A DNA stretch of 64,000 bases from Gilvibacter sp. SZ-19 (GTDB taxonomy: Bacteria; Bacteroidota; Bacteroidia; Flavobacteriales; Flavobacteriaceae): positions 750,864-814,863 of the forward strand of contig NZ_CP019333.1 in the NCBI RefSeq assembly GCF_002163875.1. Direction: 5' to 3'. The notes below the pieces were generated by a model. That model was not told the origin of the DNA. It searched no databases and saw only the letters and a program-made list of their open reading frames with translations. Both the position numbers and the translations under genes were made by a program. Below are positions 9,392 to 17,882 of the stretch, piece by piece. Numbering within the stretch: the first letter of the stretch is position 1; every line of letters starts with the position of its first letter.

Positions 9392-9423
9392 TTGTTAAAG
9401 TGTTAAAAAAAATAGTAAATTTG
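9392..9423 (+). promoter_or_regulatory. flavobacterial-type promoter of the Ala/Asp-rich lipoprotein
   Basis: TTG at 9392-9394 and TAAATTTG at 9416-9423 are separated by 21 bases. This matches the Flavobacterium consensus (TTG, 17-23 bases, TAnnTTTG). The lipoprotein ATG follows 28 bases after the second box. Confidence 0.7.
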
Positions 9424-9451
9424 GTTCTTTAATCACTAATCTAGATTTATC

Positions 9452-9805
9452 ATGAAGAAGTTATTTTTAGGCGTATTTGTTGTGCTTATGGCTGTTTCTT
9501 TTACTTCTTGTAGAGAAACTGAAAAGAAAGCTGAGGACGCAGTAGAAAATGCTGCTGATGCTGCAAGCGACGCTGCTGATGCCGCAGAAGGTGCTGCCTC
9601 AGACGCCATGGATGCTGCAGAAGATGCTGCTAGCGATGCTGCTGATGCTGTTGAAGGCGCTGTAGAAGACGCTAAAGATGCTGCAGAAGGTGCTATGGAC
9701 GATGCTAAGGATGCTGCCGATAAGGCTGTAGACGGAGCTAAAGATGCCGTTAAAGGCGCTGCAGACGCTGTAAAAGACGCTGTTGATGACGCTGGTTCTC
9801 TATAA
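9452..9805 (+). CDS. Ala/Asp-rich repetitive helical lipoprotein
   Basis: A 117-residue small lipoprotein. Residues 1-19 are a signal peptide and C20 lies in a lipobox (SFTSC). From about residue 27 to the end the protein is almost entirely Ala, Asp, Glu, Lys and Val with an imperfect repeat such as DAASDAADAAEGA. This pattern predicts a long amphipathic helix, acidic at first and more lysine-rich toward the C-terminus, resembling LEA-type or apolipoprotein-like helices. It may coat or buffer the membrane or act as a stress protein, but no function can be assigned. It is a single-gene unit with its own promoter and terminator. Confidence 0.7.
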   Translation: MKKLFLGVFVVLMAVSFTSCRETEKKAEDAVENAADAASDAADAAEGAASDAMDAAEDAASDAADAVEGAVEDAKDAAEGAMDDAKDAADKAVDGAKDAVKGAADAVKDAVDDAGSL

Positions 9806-9827
9806 GTAAAACCGACCATCAACACTA

Positions 9828-9864
9828 AAAAAAGAGGCCCTGCAATAGCAAGGCCTTTTTTTTT
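9828..9864 (+). terminator. Rho-independent terminator after the Ala/Asp lipoprotein
   Basis: The stem AGGCC (9835-9839) pairs with GGCCT (9852-9856) and a run of nine or more T follows. An A-run precedes the stem, so it may also serve the convergent response-regulator transcript. Confidence 0.75.
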
Positions 9865-9884
9865 ATACATCTATTTTGGAGCGT

Positions 9885-10556
9885 TTATACGAACCCTCTC
9901 CTGCGAGCTTCTTCAATAAGCACCTCGTCGTTGGCAGATTTAATATCAAACAATTCTTTGATGTGGTTCTTGCGCTTCTCTATCGCACTTAAAGAAAGGT
10001 TGATATAGTTACTCAAGTTTTTAGTCTGCACGCCGCGAGATAGGTGGTACAAGATCTGCAGATTCTTCTGATCTAGAGAAAAATCGTTGCTGATCATCTT
10101 TCTAAAATGATTGTTCACCGTGGCACTGTAATAGGTTCGCCCATCTGCAACTTCTTCAAAAGCGCGACTGAGTTCACTCGAGGTCAAGTCACTCTTGATC
10201 AGAAATCCTTCTGGGTTAATATTTTGCAATATGTTGTGGATGCGTCCATCTTCGTTGTGCATGGTTAGAATGATCACTCTGGATTTTGGATGCAGCTGTC
10301 TCAGTAAGATAGCAACATCGACTCCAGAGGTGAGCTTTCCGTCTTTAGAAGGTGGTAATTTTATATCGATCAGTGCTACGTCATAAGGCTTTTCATTGCG
10401 GTTCATTTTGATGGCCTTAGCGGCATCATCGCAGTTGGAAACCACATCGATCATCAAGGTGTACTGCTCGTTAAAATTATCGTAGAGTGTGTTGCGATAT
10501 CCTTCTATAATGATCGGATGATCATCTACCATCAACACGTTTAATTTTGTCTTCAT
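9885..10556 (-). CDS. NarL/FixJ-type response regulator
   Basis: A 223-residue two-domain regulator. The N-terminal receiver has VDDHPII (acidic pocket) and the phospho-acceptor aspartate in ALIDIKLPP; a LuxR-type HTH occupies about residues 155-223 (NLSNYINLSLSAIEKRKNHI). The receiver is followed by the TMHNEDGRI segment with the switch threonine. Its probable partner is the HisKA_3-type kinase at 11.6-13.6 kb, since that kinase class pairs with NarL-type regulators and no other is nearby. aqpZ lies between them. Confidence 0.85.
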   Translation of the reverse strand: MKTKLNVLMVDDHPIIIEGYRNTLYDNFNEQYTLMIDVVSNCDDAAKAIKMNRNEKPYDVALIDIKLPPSKDGKLTSGVDVAILLRQLHPKSRVIILTMHNEDGRIHNILQNINPEGFLIKSDLTSSELSRAFEEVADGRTYYSATVNNHFRKMISNDFSLDQKNLQILYHLSRGVQTKNLSNYINLSLSAIEKRKNHIKELFDIKSANDEVLIEEARRRGFV

Positions 10557-10703
10557 ATGGGATCAAGTATAGGGAGTGATCTTATGTTTTCTTCTATTCG
10601 CCTATGTAACGAATTTCTACGCTTATTGTTGCTTTTACAATATACCAAAAATTAGCCAATGAGAGATTTACTTGTTTCCCGTAAAAACGGCACGTTTAAG
10701 ATG

Positions 10704-10732
10704 TAAAAAAGGAGCGCTGAGGCTCCTTTTTG
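10704..10732 (-). terminator. terminator downstream of aqpZ
   Basis: Inverted repeat AGGAGC / GGCTCCT with a 5-base loop. It is flanked by A-runs on the + strand left side and T-runs on the right, so it can work in both directions. On the minus strand it directly follows aqpZ. Confidence 0.7.
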
Positions 10733-10755
10733 TTGTTGAATTTCAATAGTATAGC

Positions 10756-11439
10756 TTAGTCGTTTCCTCCAGACAACCAACGGTATAAAAGTCCGCCGAA
10801 AATGGCTCCAGCGATAGGAAATACAATAAAGACCCAAAGTTGAGCGAGTGCCCAATCTCCAACAAAGACCGCCTGACTCAAACTTCGAGCAGGATTCACC
10901 GAGGTATTGGTTACTGGGATACTTATCAAATGGATCAAAGTCAGGGCCAGACCAATGGCAAGACCAGCAAATTTCGAAGCCGCATTCTTATGCGTAGCCC
11001 CCATGATGACAACCAGAAATACTAGGGTCAATACAAATTCAGTTAGAATACCTGCTTCCATGGAATAACCTCCAGGAGAATGCGCCCCGTAACCATTGGC
11101 GGCAAAACCACCAATTTCAGAGCCGTTACCGGTAACAATGACATAAAGAACAGCCGCAGCAATGATACCGCCTATACATTGTGAAACTACATAAGGAACA
11201 ACCTCTTTTCCGGAGAAACGTCCACCTACCCAAAGACCAATAGTAACTGCAGGATTCAAATGAGCTCCAGAGATATGTCCTATGGCATAGGCCATGGTGA
11301 CTACAGTAAGTCCGAATGCCAATGCCACACCCATAAATCCAATCCCAACGTTCTCAACGCCTGCCGCAAGCATGGCAGATCCACAACCGCCAAAGACCAA
11401 CCAAAAGGTTCCAATGGCTTCTGCAACGAATTTTTTCAT
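10756..11439 (-). CDS. aqpZ: aquaporin Z
   Basis: A 227-residue major intrinsic protein with six hydrophobic helices. Both pore NPA motifs are visible: [12 protein letters not shown] and NTSVNPARS. The arginine after the second NPA, typical of the selectivity filter, is present. The length and the small residues around the filter fit the water-selective AqpZ type more than glycerol facilitators. It lies between a response regulator and its probable kinase on the same strand. Confidence 0.93.
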   Translation of the reverse strand: MKKFVAEAIGTFWLVFGGCGSAMLAAGVENVGIGFMGVALAFGLTVVTMAYAIGHISGAHLNPAVTIGLWVGGRFSGKEVVPYVVSQCIGGIIAAAVLYVIVTGNGSEIGGFAANGYGAHSPGGYSMEAGILTEFVLTLVFLVVIMGATHKNAASKFAGLAIGLALTLIHLISIPVTNTSVNPARSLSQAVFVGDWALAQLWVFIVFPIAGAIFGGLLYRWLSGGND

Positions 11440-11565
11440 AATAATTCAGTATTAGTTAGAGAACCTAAGTACATGATTATTAAGGACAAAGAATTCTTGA
11501 GACTGTGAAAAGGAATTCGAAAAAGATAAATGACCAATATATTCGACCAATGGATAGGTCGTGGC

Positions 11566-13638
11566 TTAGACTGCGAAATCTACAGTGATCTGGGTACCCT
11601 TGCCTTCCTCACTCTTGATCTTCAGATTACCTTCGATCTGTTTTACACGGGACTTGATGTTCTTTAGACCTATCCCACGTTTAACCTTGTGAATATTCAT
11701 GCCCACACCATCGTCTTCAATAATAAGACGAACCCCATTGACCAATTGCGCAAATTGGACAGAGACCTCATCTGCTTTAGCGTGCTTCATGATGTTCTGA
11801 AGCGCTTCTTGAATGATGCGATACAGGTGGACTTTTTTGTCATTGGTCATTTTCTCCCAGTCGATCTTATGATCACTGGTCAGATCAAAATCAATATTGT
11901 GAATACTACACTGGTCGCGTAGGAGCTTTTCGATCGCGTCCACATACATGACCTCACTGTTAAAGGTACTGGCGTTAAGCTCGTGAGATATGGAGCGGAT
12001 CTCGCTTTCAATGTTCTTGATCTCTTGTATATAAGACTGTCTAACTCCAACGGACTTAGAATCAACTTTGGCGTTCAAGCTGTCTAAACTCAATCGAGCG
12101 CCAAAAAGCTTGCTCAATATTCCGTCGTGAAGTTCTTCTGATATGCGTTGTTTCTCTATCTGGCGGCCCTCTTCCAACTTTACTTTTTGAGACAACATCA
12201 AACTGTATATCTCTTCGTTGGCCTTTTGCTGATCTGCTTGGTAGAGCAACTCCTTCTGATTGGCTCTACGCTGAATAATAATATACCCCAATAAGGCAAA
12301 AGCGATAAGACTCAGCAATACCAATTGCAGTTGTTTATTGGCCTGAACAACACGGTTTCTCTCATCTTCCAGAATATCGGTCTGAAAACGCAGTCGGGCA
12401 AATCGATCTTGGAAGGATCGCTCTGCCTTTTGCAAACTGTCATTTATAGCTATGAATCTGTTGTTATAGGCCAAAGCCACAGCCGGTTCAGAATTTTTAG
12501 CGAGCAACTGCAAAGATTCTTGCTCCCCGCGCTGGTATCCGATCTCACGCGCCAAAGCCAAGGCCTCCTTGGCATAATCATGACTCTTTGCTATGGAATC
12601 CATCATTAAGTGGTACTCACTCAAACGCAGATAACTTTGCACTTTCCCAGATTTATCCGAAATACTGTCCCGCAATCGCAATGGGATCATAAAGGCTTCA
12701 GGATAGCCCTCCTTTTTTCCACCTTGCAACTCCGCATAGGCCTTATTATCTAAAAGTTTGGCATAAGTAATGGGCCGCTGATGATACAGACTGTCATTTT
12801 CTAGTCCGCTATCGAACATGGCAATGGCTTCCTCATATTGCCCCATATTGGTGTAAACGATTCCCAAATTGTTCAATGAACTCGCCTCCAAAGCAGCATT
12901 TTCGATCTCTCTTCTGTATTCCAAGGCCTTGTTGTGGTATTCTAGTGCGAGGTCGTATTTTTCAGTATCCTTGGCAATGATACCTAAGTTGTTGTAGGCA
13001 GAAGCAATGCTGCGCTCCTCTCCTACGGTACCTTCTAAGAATTCCAAGGCACGAACCGTACTGCGTTCGCTACCTATATAGTCTTTTTGGTTCTTTTGAA
13101 TAATGGCCAGATTCAATACAGATTTCCCCGCATTTAAGAAATCTCCGGAAAGTCTATAGAAGCGTTCCGCATAGTAGAACTTATTGGCGGCACTGTCTAT
13201 TTGATCTTGTCTTAAATAATAATGACCCAGATACCAATGGGCCTTGGCAATACCCAAAGTGTCGCTGCCAGCCACAGCTATGTCTTGTAAGTGCTCTGCA
13301 GACATACGGGCCAATTCTTCGTTGCGATAGCGCAAACTATTTCTGGCAATGGAATCTAGCACCAGTTTCTTCACCGAATCGTTCTGGATCAGACCGTGAA
13401 GACGAAACGCGCGCAACAATTGCGACTTTAAAACAGTACGCGGTTGATCTCCTACAGCAATTTCATCGATGATAGCCATTACTGAATCCTGAACGGTGCT
13501 TGGGACTTCAGCTCCAGAAGGACCTTCGTGCTTACAAGAAACTACAAAATAGCAAACCATACACATCACCAGGATCTGTATGGTTCTTATATAATCTTTG
13601 ATTCGATTTGGGTATAGCGGTGCCATTTCGACACCCAA
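11566..13638 (-). CDS. TPR-containing sensor histidine kinase (HisKA_3 type)
   Basis: A 690-residue sensor. The N-terminus has a hydrophobic segment ending in a lipobox-like VVSC (C35), so it may be lipidated. About residues 100-420 are tetratricopeptide repeats. One transmembrane helix (LVLLSLIAFALLGYIII) precedes a coiled coil. The dimerisation/phosphoacceptor motif is RISEELHDG, and the ATPase part has EDDGVGM and GIGLKNIKSRV. The sensing part is probably periplasmic. ATG codons at 13638 and 13626 are both possible starts. Probable partner: the NarL-type regulator at 9885-10556. Confidence 0.85.
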   Translation of the reverse strand: MGVEMAPLYPNRIKDYIRTIQILVMCMVCYFVVSCKHEGPSGAEVPSTVQDSVMAIIDEIAVGDQPRTVLKSQLLRAFRLHGLIQNDSVKKLVLDSIARNSLRYRNEELARMSAEHLQDIAVAGSDTLGIAKAHWYLGHYYLRQDQIDSAANKFYYAERFYRLSGDFLNAGKSVLNLAIIQKNQKDYIGSERSTVRALEFLEGTVGEERSIASAYNNLGIIAKDTEKYDLALEYHNKALEYRREIENAALEASSLNNLGIVYTNMGQYEEAIAMFDSGLENDSLYHQRPITYAKLLDNKAYAELQGGKKEGYPEAFMIPLRLRDSISDKSGKVQSYLRLSEYHLMMDSIAKSHDYAKEALALAREIGYQRGEQESLQLLAKNSEPAVALAYNNRFIAINDSLQKAERSFQDRFARLRFQTDILEDERNRVVQANKQLQLVLLSLIAFALLGYIIIQRRANQKELLYQADQQKANEEIYSLMLSQKVKLEEGRQIEKQRISEELHDGILSKLFGARLSLDSLNAKVDSKSVGVRQSYIQEIKNIESEIRSISHELNASTFNSEVMYVDAIEKLLRDQCSIHNIDFDLTSDHKIDWEKMTNDKKVHLYRIIQEALQNIMKHAKADEVSVQFAQLVNGVRLIIEDDGVGMNIHKVKRGIGLKNIKSRVKQIEGNLKIKSEEGKGTQITVDFAV

Positions 13639-13766
13639 TATAACCGATTATGCTCTTTGATTCAAACCAAAAAACACAAAACTGTTATTTCTTAGGTGTC
13701 CAGCTGTAAACTAAGCTGCAAACCCACTGTTTCAATGCGGGTAAAACCGCAATGCTATAGTGAAAT

Positions 13767-14168
13767 TTATCCGCGACCGTCTACGTCCACGTAGTCATCG
13801 TCGTCGTCAGTCTGGGCGCTTCTCCCATCAACATCGACATAGTCGTCGTCGTCGTCAGTGTTAGCACTGCGACCATCTACGTCTACGTAATCGTCATCAT
13901 CGTCAGTATCGGCAGATTTACCGTCTACATCCACGTAGTCATCATCGTCGTCTGTTGCTGCGCTCTTTCCATCTACATCTACGTAATCATCGTCATCATC
14001 AGTGGCGCGTTGATCCGTATCGCTATTGGCGAAGTTTTCTGTGGCTTCAAGCTCAGATAGACTTACACCAAAATTAGCTTCCAATGCTTCTTCTACTGGC
14101 TCTGCTTCACAAGCAAAGAACAAGAAACCTAGGGCGCAAATGGGGAATAATAGTTTTAAGCGATTCAT
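13767..14168 (-). CDS. lipoprotein with five Asp-rich 16-residue repeats
   Basis: A 133-residue lipoprotein. Residues 1-19 are a signal peptide and C20 lies in a LFFAC lipobox. A short region (21-55) rich in Glu and Ala follows. Residues 56-133 are five tandem copies of TDDDDDYVDVDG[KR]SA plus one variable residue; the last copy is cut short. Each copy ends in DVDG[KR]S, which recalls calcium-binding loops, but it is not a canonical EF-hand, dockerin or thrombospondin repeat. The copies are nearly identical as protein yet differ at synonymous sites. No known family is recognised. It is transcribed toward the sensor kinase gene 128 bases downstream. Confidence 0.75.
   Translation of the reverse strand: MNRLKLLFPICALGFLFFACEAEPVEEALEANFGVSLSELEATENFANSDTDQRATDDDDDYVDVDGKSAATDDDDDYVDVDGKSADTDDDDDYVDVDGRSANTDDDDDYVDVDGRSAQTDDDDDYVDVDGRG
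13770..14003 (-). repeat. five 48-bp coding repeats
   Basis: In-frame tandem repeats of 48 bp (the last copy shorter) within the Asp-rich lipoprotein gene. Asp codons alternate between GAC and GAT differently in each copy, so the copies are not fresh slippage products. Confidence 0.85.
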
Positions 14169-14610
14169 CTTTGTCTAGTTTTTAGTTAAACGTTGTTACT
14201 CATCATTATTGTAAACTGGCCGTAATCTTTTATAGGTAAAGATTGCAGCCCCAAAAATCTTTATAGATCTTCTGCAAAGCAGAAGACAAAAAAGTACTGT
14301 TCCGCAGCTTTTTAATGCAAAGCCAGGACAGACTAAATAGTTAATATGTCAAGTGTGAGGTTGGTTGCTTTAAAGAAACTTCTTACAGTATCTCCAGCGG
14401 TTTTCGACGCATCCCTATACGAAGTTTCCTACAAAGATACGTAAATTTTTAACTTTTGTGCGAATTTTATTACGGTTTTTCTGTAATTCTTACAAATTGC
14501 TACCCACCTAAAGGAGACCACATTGTCAAATAATGATACTAACTTAGGCCGATAAACGAACCGCCACAAGCAGTTATTGGCACTATTTATAAATTCCACC
14601 CACTAGATAC
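14169..14610. other. 442-base gene-free region with a perfect hairpin
   Basis: No credible gene is seen here. It contains a perfect inverted repeat, TCTTCTGC / GCAGAAGA with a 3-base loop, at 14268-14286. On the minus strand a TAnnTTTG box (TATCTTTG) lies at 14439-14432; no TTG is found at the usual distance. If that box is used, the Asp-rich lipoprotein mRNA would have a leader of about 260 bases that includes the hairpin. Confidence 0.5.
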
Positions 14611-14988
14611 ATGAACCTCAATCAAGTAACAGTACCCACTATTAACATGGAAGCCAGTGTAGCTTTCTACCGGCATTTGGGCCTTAAGATCATTGTCGAT
14701 GCGGCTCCTCGATATGTTCGCTTTGAATGTCCACAGGGAGACGCCACTTTTTCAATACACCAAATTGATGAATTGGGAGTTGGCGAAGCTCCTGTTATCT
14801 ATTTTGAAACCCAACAGCTCGACGCAGAAGTCCAACGTTTACAAGAACTGGGCATAGGCTTCGAACTATTACCTACAGACCAAAGCTGGGGTTGGCGAGA
14901 AGCTCGCCTTACCGACCCTGCCGGAAATAAAGTCGTCCTTTTTTGGGGTGGAGCGTATCGCAAAAATCCGCCTTGGCGAGTTAAGTGA
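14611..14988 (+). CDS. VOC (glyoxalase-like) family protein
   Basis: A 125-residue single-module vicinal-oxygen-chelate fold. It begins with NQVTVPTINMEASVAFY and ends with DPAGNKVVLFWGG, both typical of glyoxalase/bleomycin-resistance-like proteins. The substrate is unknown. It stands alone, downstream of a gene-free region. Confidence 0.8.
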   Translation: MNLNQVTVPTINMEASVAFYRHLGLKIIVDAAPRYVRFECPQGDATFSIHQIDELGVGEAPVIYFETQQLDAEVQRLQELGIGFELLPTDQSWGWREARLTDPAGNKVVLFWGGAYRKNPPWRVK

Positions 14989-15038
14989 ATACAAGCTGCT
15001 TTCCTAAAAAAACAACATCTAGATGTTACTTTCAGTAC

Positions 15039-15491
15039 TTAAGCCGATTGTTTCAAACCGAGATCTTGTGGCATGATCTGAACAATACGCCTGTCTCTAA
15101 CATTCATAATAAAACGTTCCTTGTGCGGCCTTAGACCTTCCTCTAAAATTGTGTCCTTAAGCCTAGCCACAGCCTCTAAAACTTGATCTAATGCGTACTG
15201 TTCAATCCCTGTAACCACCGCAATCACAGGCAAATTAAAGTTCCCTATTATATAACGAACTCCAGCTCTAAGTGCGTAGGTCTCTGACTTATTCCTGTTG
15301 ATCTTTACCGTAGAAATACTCTTACAATACCGCTGCAATTGACTCAGCAGTCGTAATGATGGTTTATTATTATCACTATAGACCATACAAACCTCCATGA
15401 TCTCACAGTCTCTGTACTTTTTTAAAAATTCCTCACTAGCCAAATACAACTCCCGCTCACAGCAATTGATTACTATTCCTAGCTCTTTCAT
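15039..15491 (-). CDS. uncharacterised 150-residue protein
   Basis: Not recognised. It has no signal peptide or membrane segment and looks like a small alpha/beta protein. The stretch TVKINRNKSETYALRAGVRY faintly resembles the central part of GT-A glycosyltransferases (an N-x-x-x-x-x-A-x-R-x-G pattern), and the N-terminal GIVINCC could be a first beta strand. Length is well below a functional glycosyltransferase. It may be a degenerate or minimal nucleotide-sugar-fold protein; this is a guess. It sits next to the repeat region that precedes the tRNA-Leu element. Confidence 0.5.
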   Translation of the reverse strand: MKELGIVINCCERELYLASEEFLKKYRDCEIMEVCMVYSDNNKPSLRLLSQLQRYCKSISTVKINRNKSETYALRAGVRYIIGNFNLPVIAVVTGIEQYALDQVLEAVARLKDTILEEGLRPHKERFIMNVRDRRIVQIMPQDLGLKQSA

Positions 15492-16382
15492 CTTTTGCAG
15501 ATTTACAATTATTGATATTTTGATAAACTATACCTTAAACCTACACCTAACTACCGAAAGCGAATGAAAAATTCGTTGGAATGCGCTAAAGTGTATTTGA
15601 ATTGCTAGGATTAGTGGTTGAGTTTGGGCGCTCCCCTGAAGTAGAAACTTCGCTTCGCTGCGTTTCACTTCAGGGTCGGGCTGTTCGCAGTACACGCTTT
15701 GCCCGCCAAAGCAGGCAAAGGCGGGGTACTTTGCTTCCATCCCTAGCGCGGGGTGAGGGCGGGAATTACTCGCTAACTCCTTCGCTAAAGCTTCGGAGTT
15801 CGAGGCGCTCGTGAGTCCCGCCATGACCAGTTGAAAATGAAAACCGGACCGAGCGTTAAAAAATGCCCAGTGGACATTTTTAGCGAAGGGGCCAGCCGGC
15901 GGGTAGGCAATTTTAAAGACCATTCACAATTAGCGGGACGTATCTCACTTTGTTCGATGAGTCCCGTCCAGTCGATTTGAAAATGAAAACCCCTGTGCAA
16001 AAGCACAGTGGGTTTTTTGTTTTTCATTCGCGCTCAAGCGAGTTTGGCAGTTTTAAAGACCATTCTCAATTAGCGGGACGTATCTCACTTTGTTCGATGA
16101 GTCTCGCCATGACCAGTTGAAAATGAAAACCTCTGTGCAAAGCACAGTGGGTTTTTTGTTTTTCATTCGCGCTCAAGCGAGCTTGGCAGTTTTAAAGACC
16201 ATTCTCAATTAGCGGGACGTATCTCACTTTGTTCGATGAGTCTCGCCATGACCAGTTGAAAATGAAAACCCCAGCGCTGTGCGCCGGCAGTTTTTTATTT
16301 CTGCGTCGAGCCTGAAAGCAAGCTTTCGGCTCTCCTTGAAACAAAAAACCCTGGCTCCGTGAGCCAGGGTTTTCGCTTATTA
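15492..16382. repeat. gene-free region of hairpin-rich tandem units
   Basis: There is no credible gene here. Three related units begin at 15906, 16046 and 16185. The first two are 140 and 139 bp; the third is about 90 bp before it diverges. A diverged partial copy covers about 15758-15843. Each unit has a CGGGA...TCCCG-type hairpin, then the string ACCAGTTGAAAATGAAAAC or a variant of it. The two full units end in a terminator-like hairpin (AAAACC..GTGC/GCAC..GGTTTT). A 65-base imperfect hairpin lies at 15758-15822. The sequence is richer in G and C than the element to its right. Confidence 0.7.
16342..16374 (-). terminator. likely original terminator of the tRNA-Gly/tRNA-Leu operon
   Basis: The stem AAACCCTGGCTC / GAGCCAGGGTTT has a 2-3 base loop and is flanked by an A-run that becomes a T-run on the minus strand. 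It lies 8 bases outside the left copy of the 23-bp repeat. Before insertion of the element it would have directly followed the tRNA-Leu 3' end. Confidence 0.7.
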
Positions 16383-16405
16383 GTACAGAAGGCGGGACTT
16401 GAACC
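16383..16405. repeat. left attachment-site copy (partial tRNA-Leu 3' end)
   Basis: 23 bases identical to 22071-22093, covering the T-arm distal part and the 3' acceptor strand of tRNA-Leu. The sequence beyond it (toward higher coordinates) is not tRNA, so this is a fragment and not a gene. Confidence 0.9.
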
Positions 16406-16538
16406 TATTGTACATTGATATTCATAGTTTCACCCGAAACCAGCACATGATCTCTATTAAATCAACATTTATAGGCTATTTAGATACATGACTATTAAAA
16501 CAAGACCTGTCAATAGTGTACAATAATATGCAAAAACG

Positions 16539-16560
16539 GTTGCCCAAATGTTGGCCATTT
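16539..16560 (+). repeat. paired 11-bp repeats at the left end (putative arm sites)
   Basis: Two adjacent 11-mers, GTTGCCCAAAT and GTTGGCCATTT, fit GTTGnCCAwwT. The same consensus occurs as a pair near the right end. They lie between the left core and the integrase gene, a usual place for integrase arm-binding or excisionase sites. Confidence 0.6.
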
Positions 16561-16586
16561 TGTAAATTGCATCAAACTTCAACAAC

Positions 16587-17882
16587 ATGGCATCCATTAA
16601 GTTCTTACTTCGTAGCAAAAAGAATCCTGCACCGATCTACATAAGACTATCAGCAGGACGTGGCACGACTCCAAAGGTTCGCACTGGCCTTCACTGTGAC
16701 CCTAAACAGTGGAGTGAATCAACAGGAATGCCAAAGCAGACCACCGCTAGTAATAAAAAACTTGCTCAGACTCTGCTCAAGATGAAAGCCCGAATATTTG
16801 AAAACCTCAACGAAGCACAGTCTGAAGGAATCTCAATTGACAGCACATGGCTGCAATATCAGGTCGATCTAATTCAGGGCAAGGTGAATGAGTCAGGGCA
16901 AAGTGAATTTTTAGTTGATGCCATTGATACCTTATTGGACACTTGTCATTTGCGTCCAAATTCAAAAGGCGGAATTGGTCTGGGTAAGAGTTCGTACAAC
17001 GCTTACAGATCATTAAAGTCTAAAATCATCGCATTTCAAGGCAGAAAAAGGCTGAAAGTAAAAGACGTCAACAAGAAACTTGCACAAGACTTCTTACAAT
17101 TCATGATTGATGAAAAGGGATATTCAGAATCCTACGCGACAAAATCACTTGCAAACCTCAAAACGGTATGTCATGACGCAAAGAAAAACGGCGTTGAGGT
17201 TAGCACACAACTTGATTCGATAAAATCAATTCATATCAAGAACGAGTTCATTATTTACTTGACACCAGAAGAAATTGAAAGAATCAAGAACGCTGAAATT
17301 GAACAACCTCATCTAATAAATGCACGAAAATGGTTGATTCTTGGATGCGCCATTGGACAACGTGCTGGTGATCTTCTCAACCTAACCAGCAAGAACTTCG
17401 TTTACATTCAAGGTTTCAACATGATTGAATTGACACAGGAAAAAGGGAACAAACAAGTTAGAATACCAGTACTTGAAGACACGATGAATGTCATTAAAAG
17501 TGGACTACCTCACAAAATATCAATCCAGCGATTTAATGATTACATCAAAGAAGTTTGTCGAATCGCTGGCATTGACAGCATGACAAAAGGTAAACTTTAC
17601 GACCCAGCAACAAAGCGTAAGAAAGTTGGCGTTTATCCAAAGTACAAACTTATCACCTCTCATACTTGTCGCCGTTCGTTCGCAACAAATCATTTCAATG
17701 AAATGCCAACATCCATTATTCGCATCTTGACAGGTCATGCCACTGAACAAATGCTTCTGAATTATATCGGAAATAGTTCATTAGACATTACGCAATTGAT
17801 TCTAGAGTACATGACGAAAAGTAATAGTAAACTGAACAAACAACCTCAACTTGAAATCGTTCACTCTAAAAAGTCCGTCTAA
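16587..17882 (+). CDS. tyrosine recombinase / integrase
   Basis: A 431-residue Bacteroidota-type phage integrase. The N-terminal part (about 1-95) is an arm-binding-like domain, about 105-215 is a SAM-like core-binding domain, and the catalytic domain follows. The catalytic set is visible: R259 in GQRAGD, H359 and R362 in HTCRRS, H384 in LTGHAT, and the nucleophile Y393 in LLNYIG. It should integrate and excise the element at the tRNA-Leu 3' end. It reads into the element from the left end; the intact tRNA is at the other end. The next gene starts directly after its stop. Confidence 0.93.
   Translation: MASIKFLLRSKKNPAPIYIRLSAGRGTTPKVRTGLHCDPKQWSESTGMPKQTTASNKKLAQTLLKMKARIFENLNEAQSEGISIDSTWLQYQVDLIQGKVNESGQSEFLVDAIDTLLDTCHLRPNSKGGIGLGKSSYNAYRSLKSKIIAFQGRKRLKVKDVNKKLAQDFLQFMIDEKGYSESYATKSLANLKTVCHDAKKNGVEVSTQLDSIKSIHIKNEFIIYLTPEEIERIKNAEIEQPHLINARKWLILGCAIGQRAGDLLNLTSKNFVYIQGFNMIELTQEKGNKQVRIPVLEDTMNVIKSGLPHKISIQRFNDYIKEVCRIAGIDSMTKGKLYDPATKRKKVGVYPKYKLITSHTCRRSFATNHFNEMPTSIIRILTGHATEQMLLNYIGNSSLDITQLILEYMTKSNSKLNKQPQLEIVHSKKSV

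Noticed and set aside
9436-9870. Long open frame on the minus strand, antisense to the Ala/Asp-rich lipoprotein
   Set aside because: It is the reverse of alternating GCT/GAC-type codons, giving only Ser/Ala/Pro/Thr low-complexity sequence. The sense gene has a promoter, lipobox and terminator.
15528-16027. Several open frames in the repeat region on both strands
   Set aside because: They run through hairpin repeats, give no protein-like composition and are not conserved between the repeat copies.
16383-16405. A second tRNA-Leu gene at the left end of the element
   Set aside because: Only the last 23 bases are present; no D-arm or anticodon arm exists on either side.
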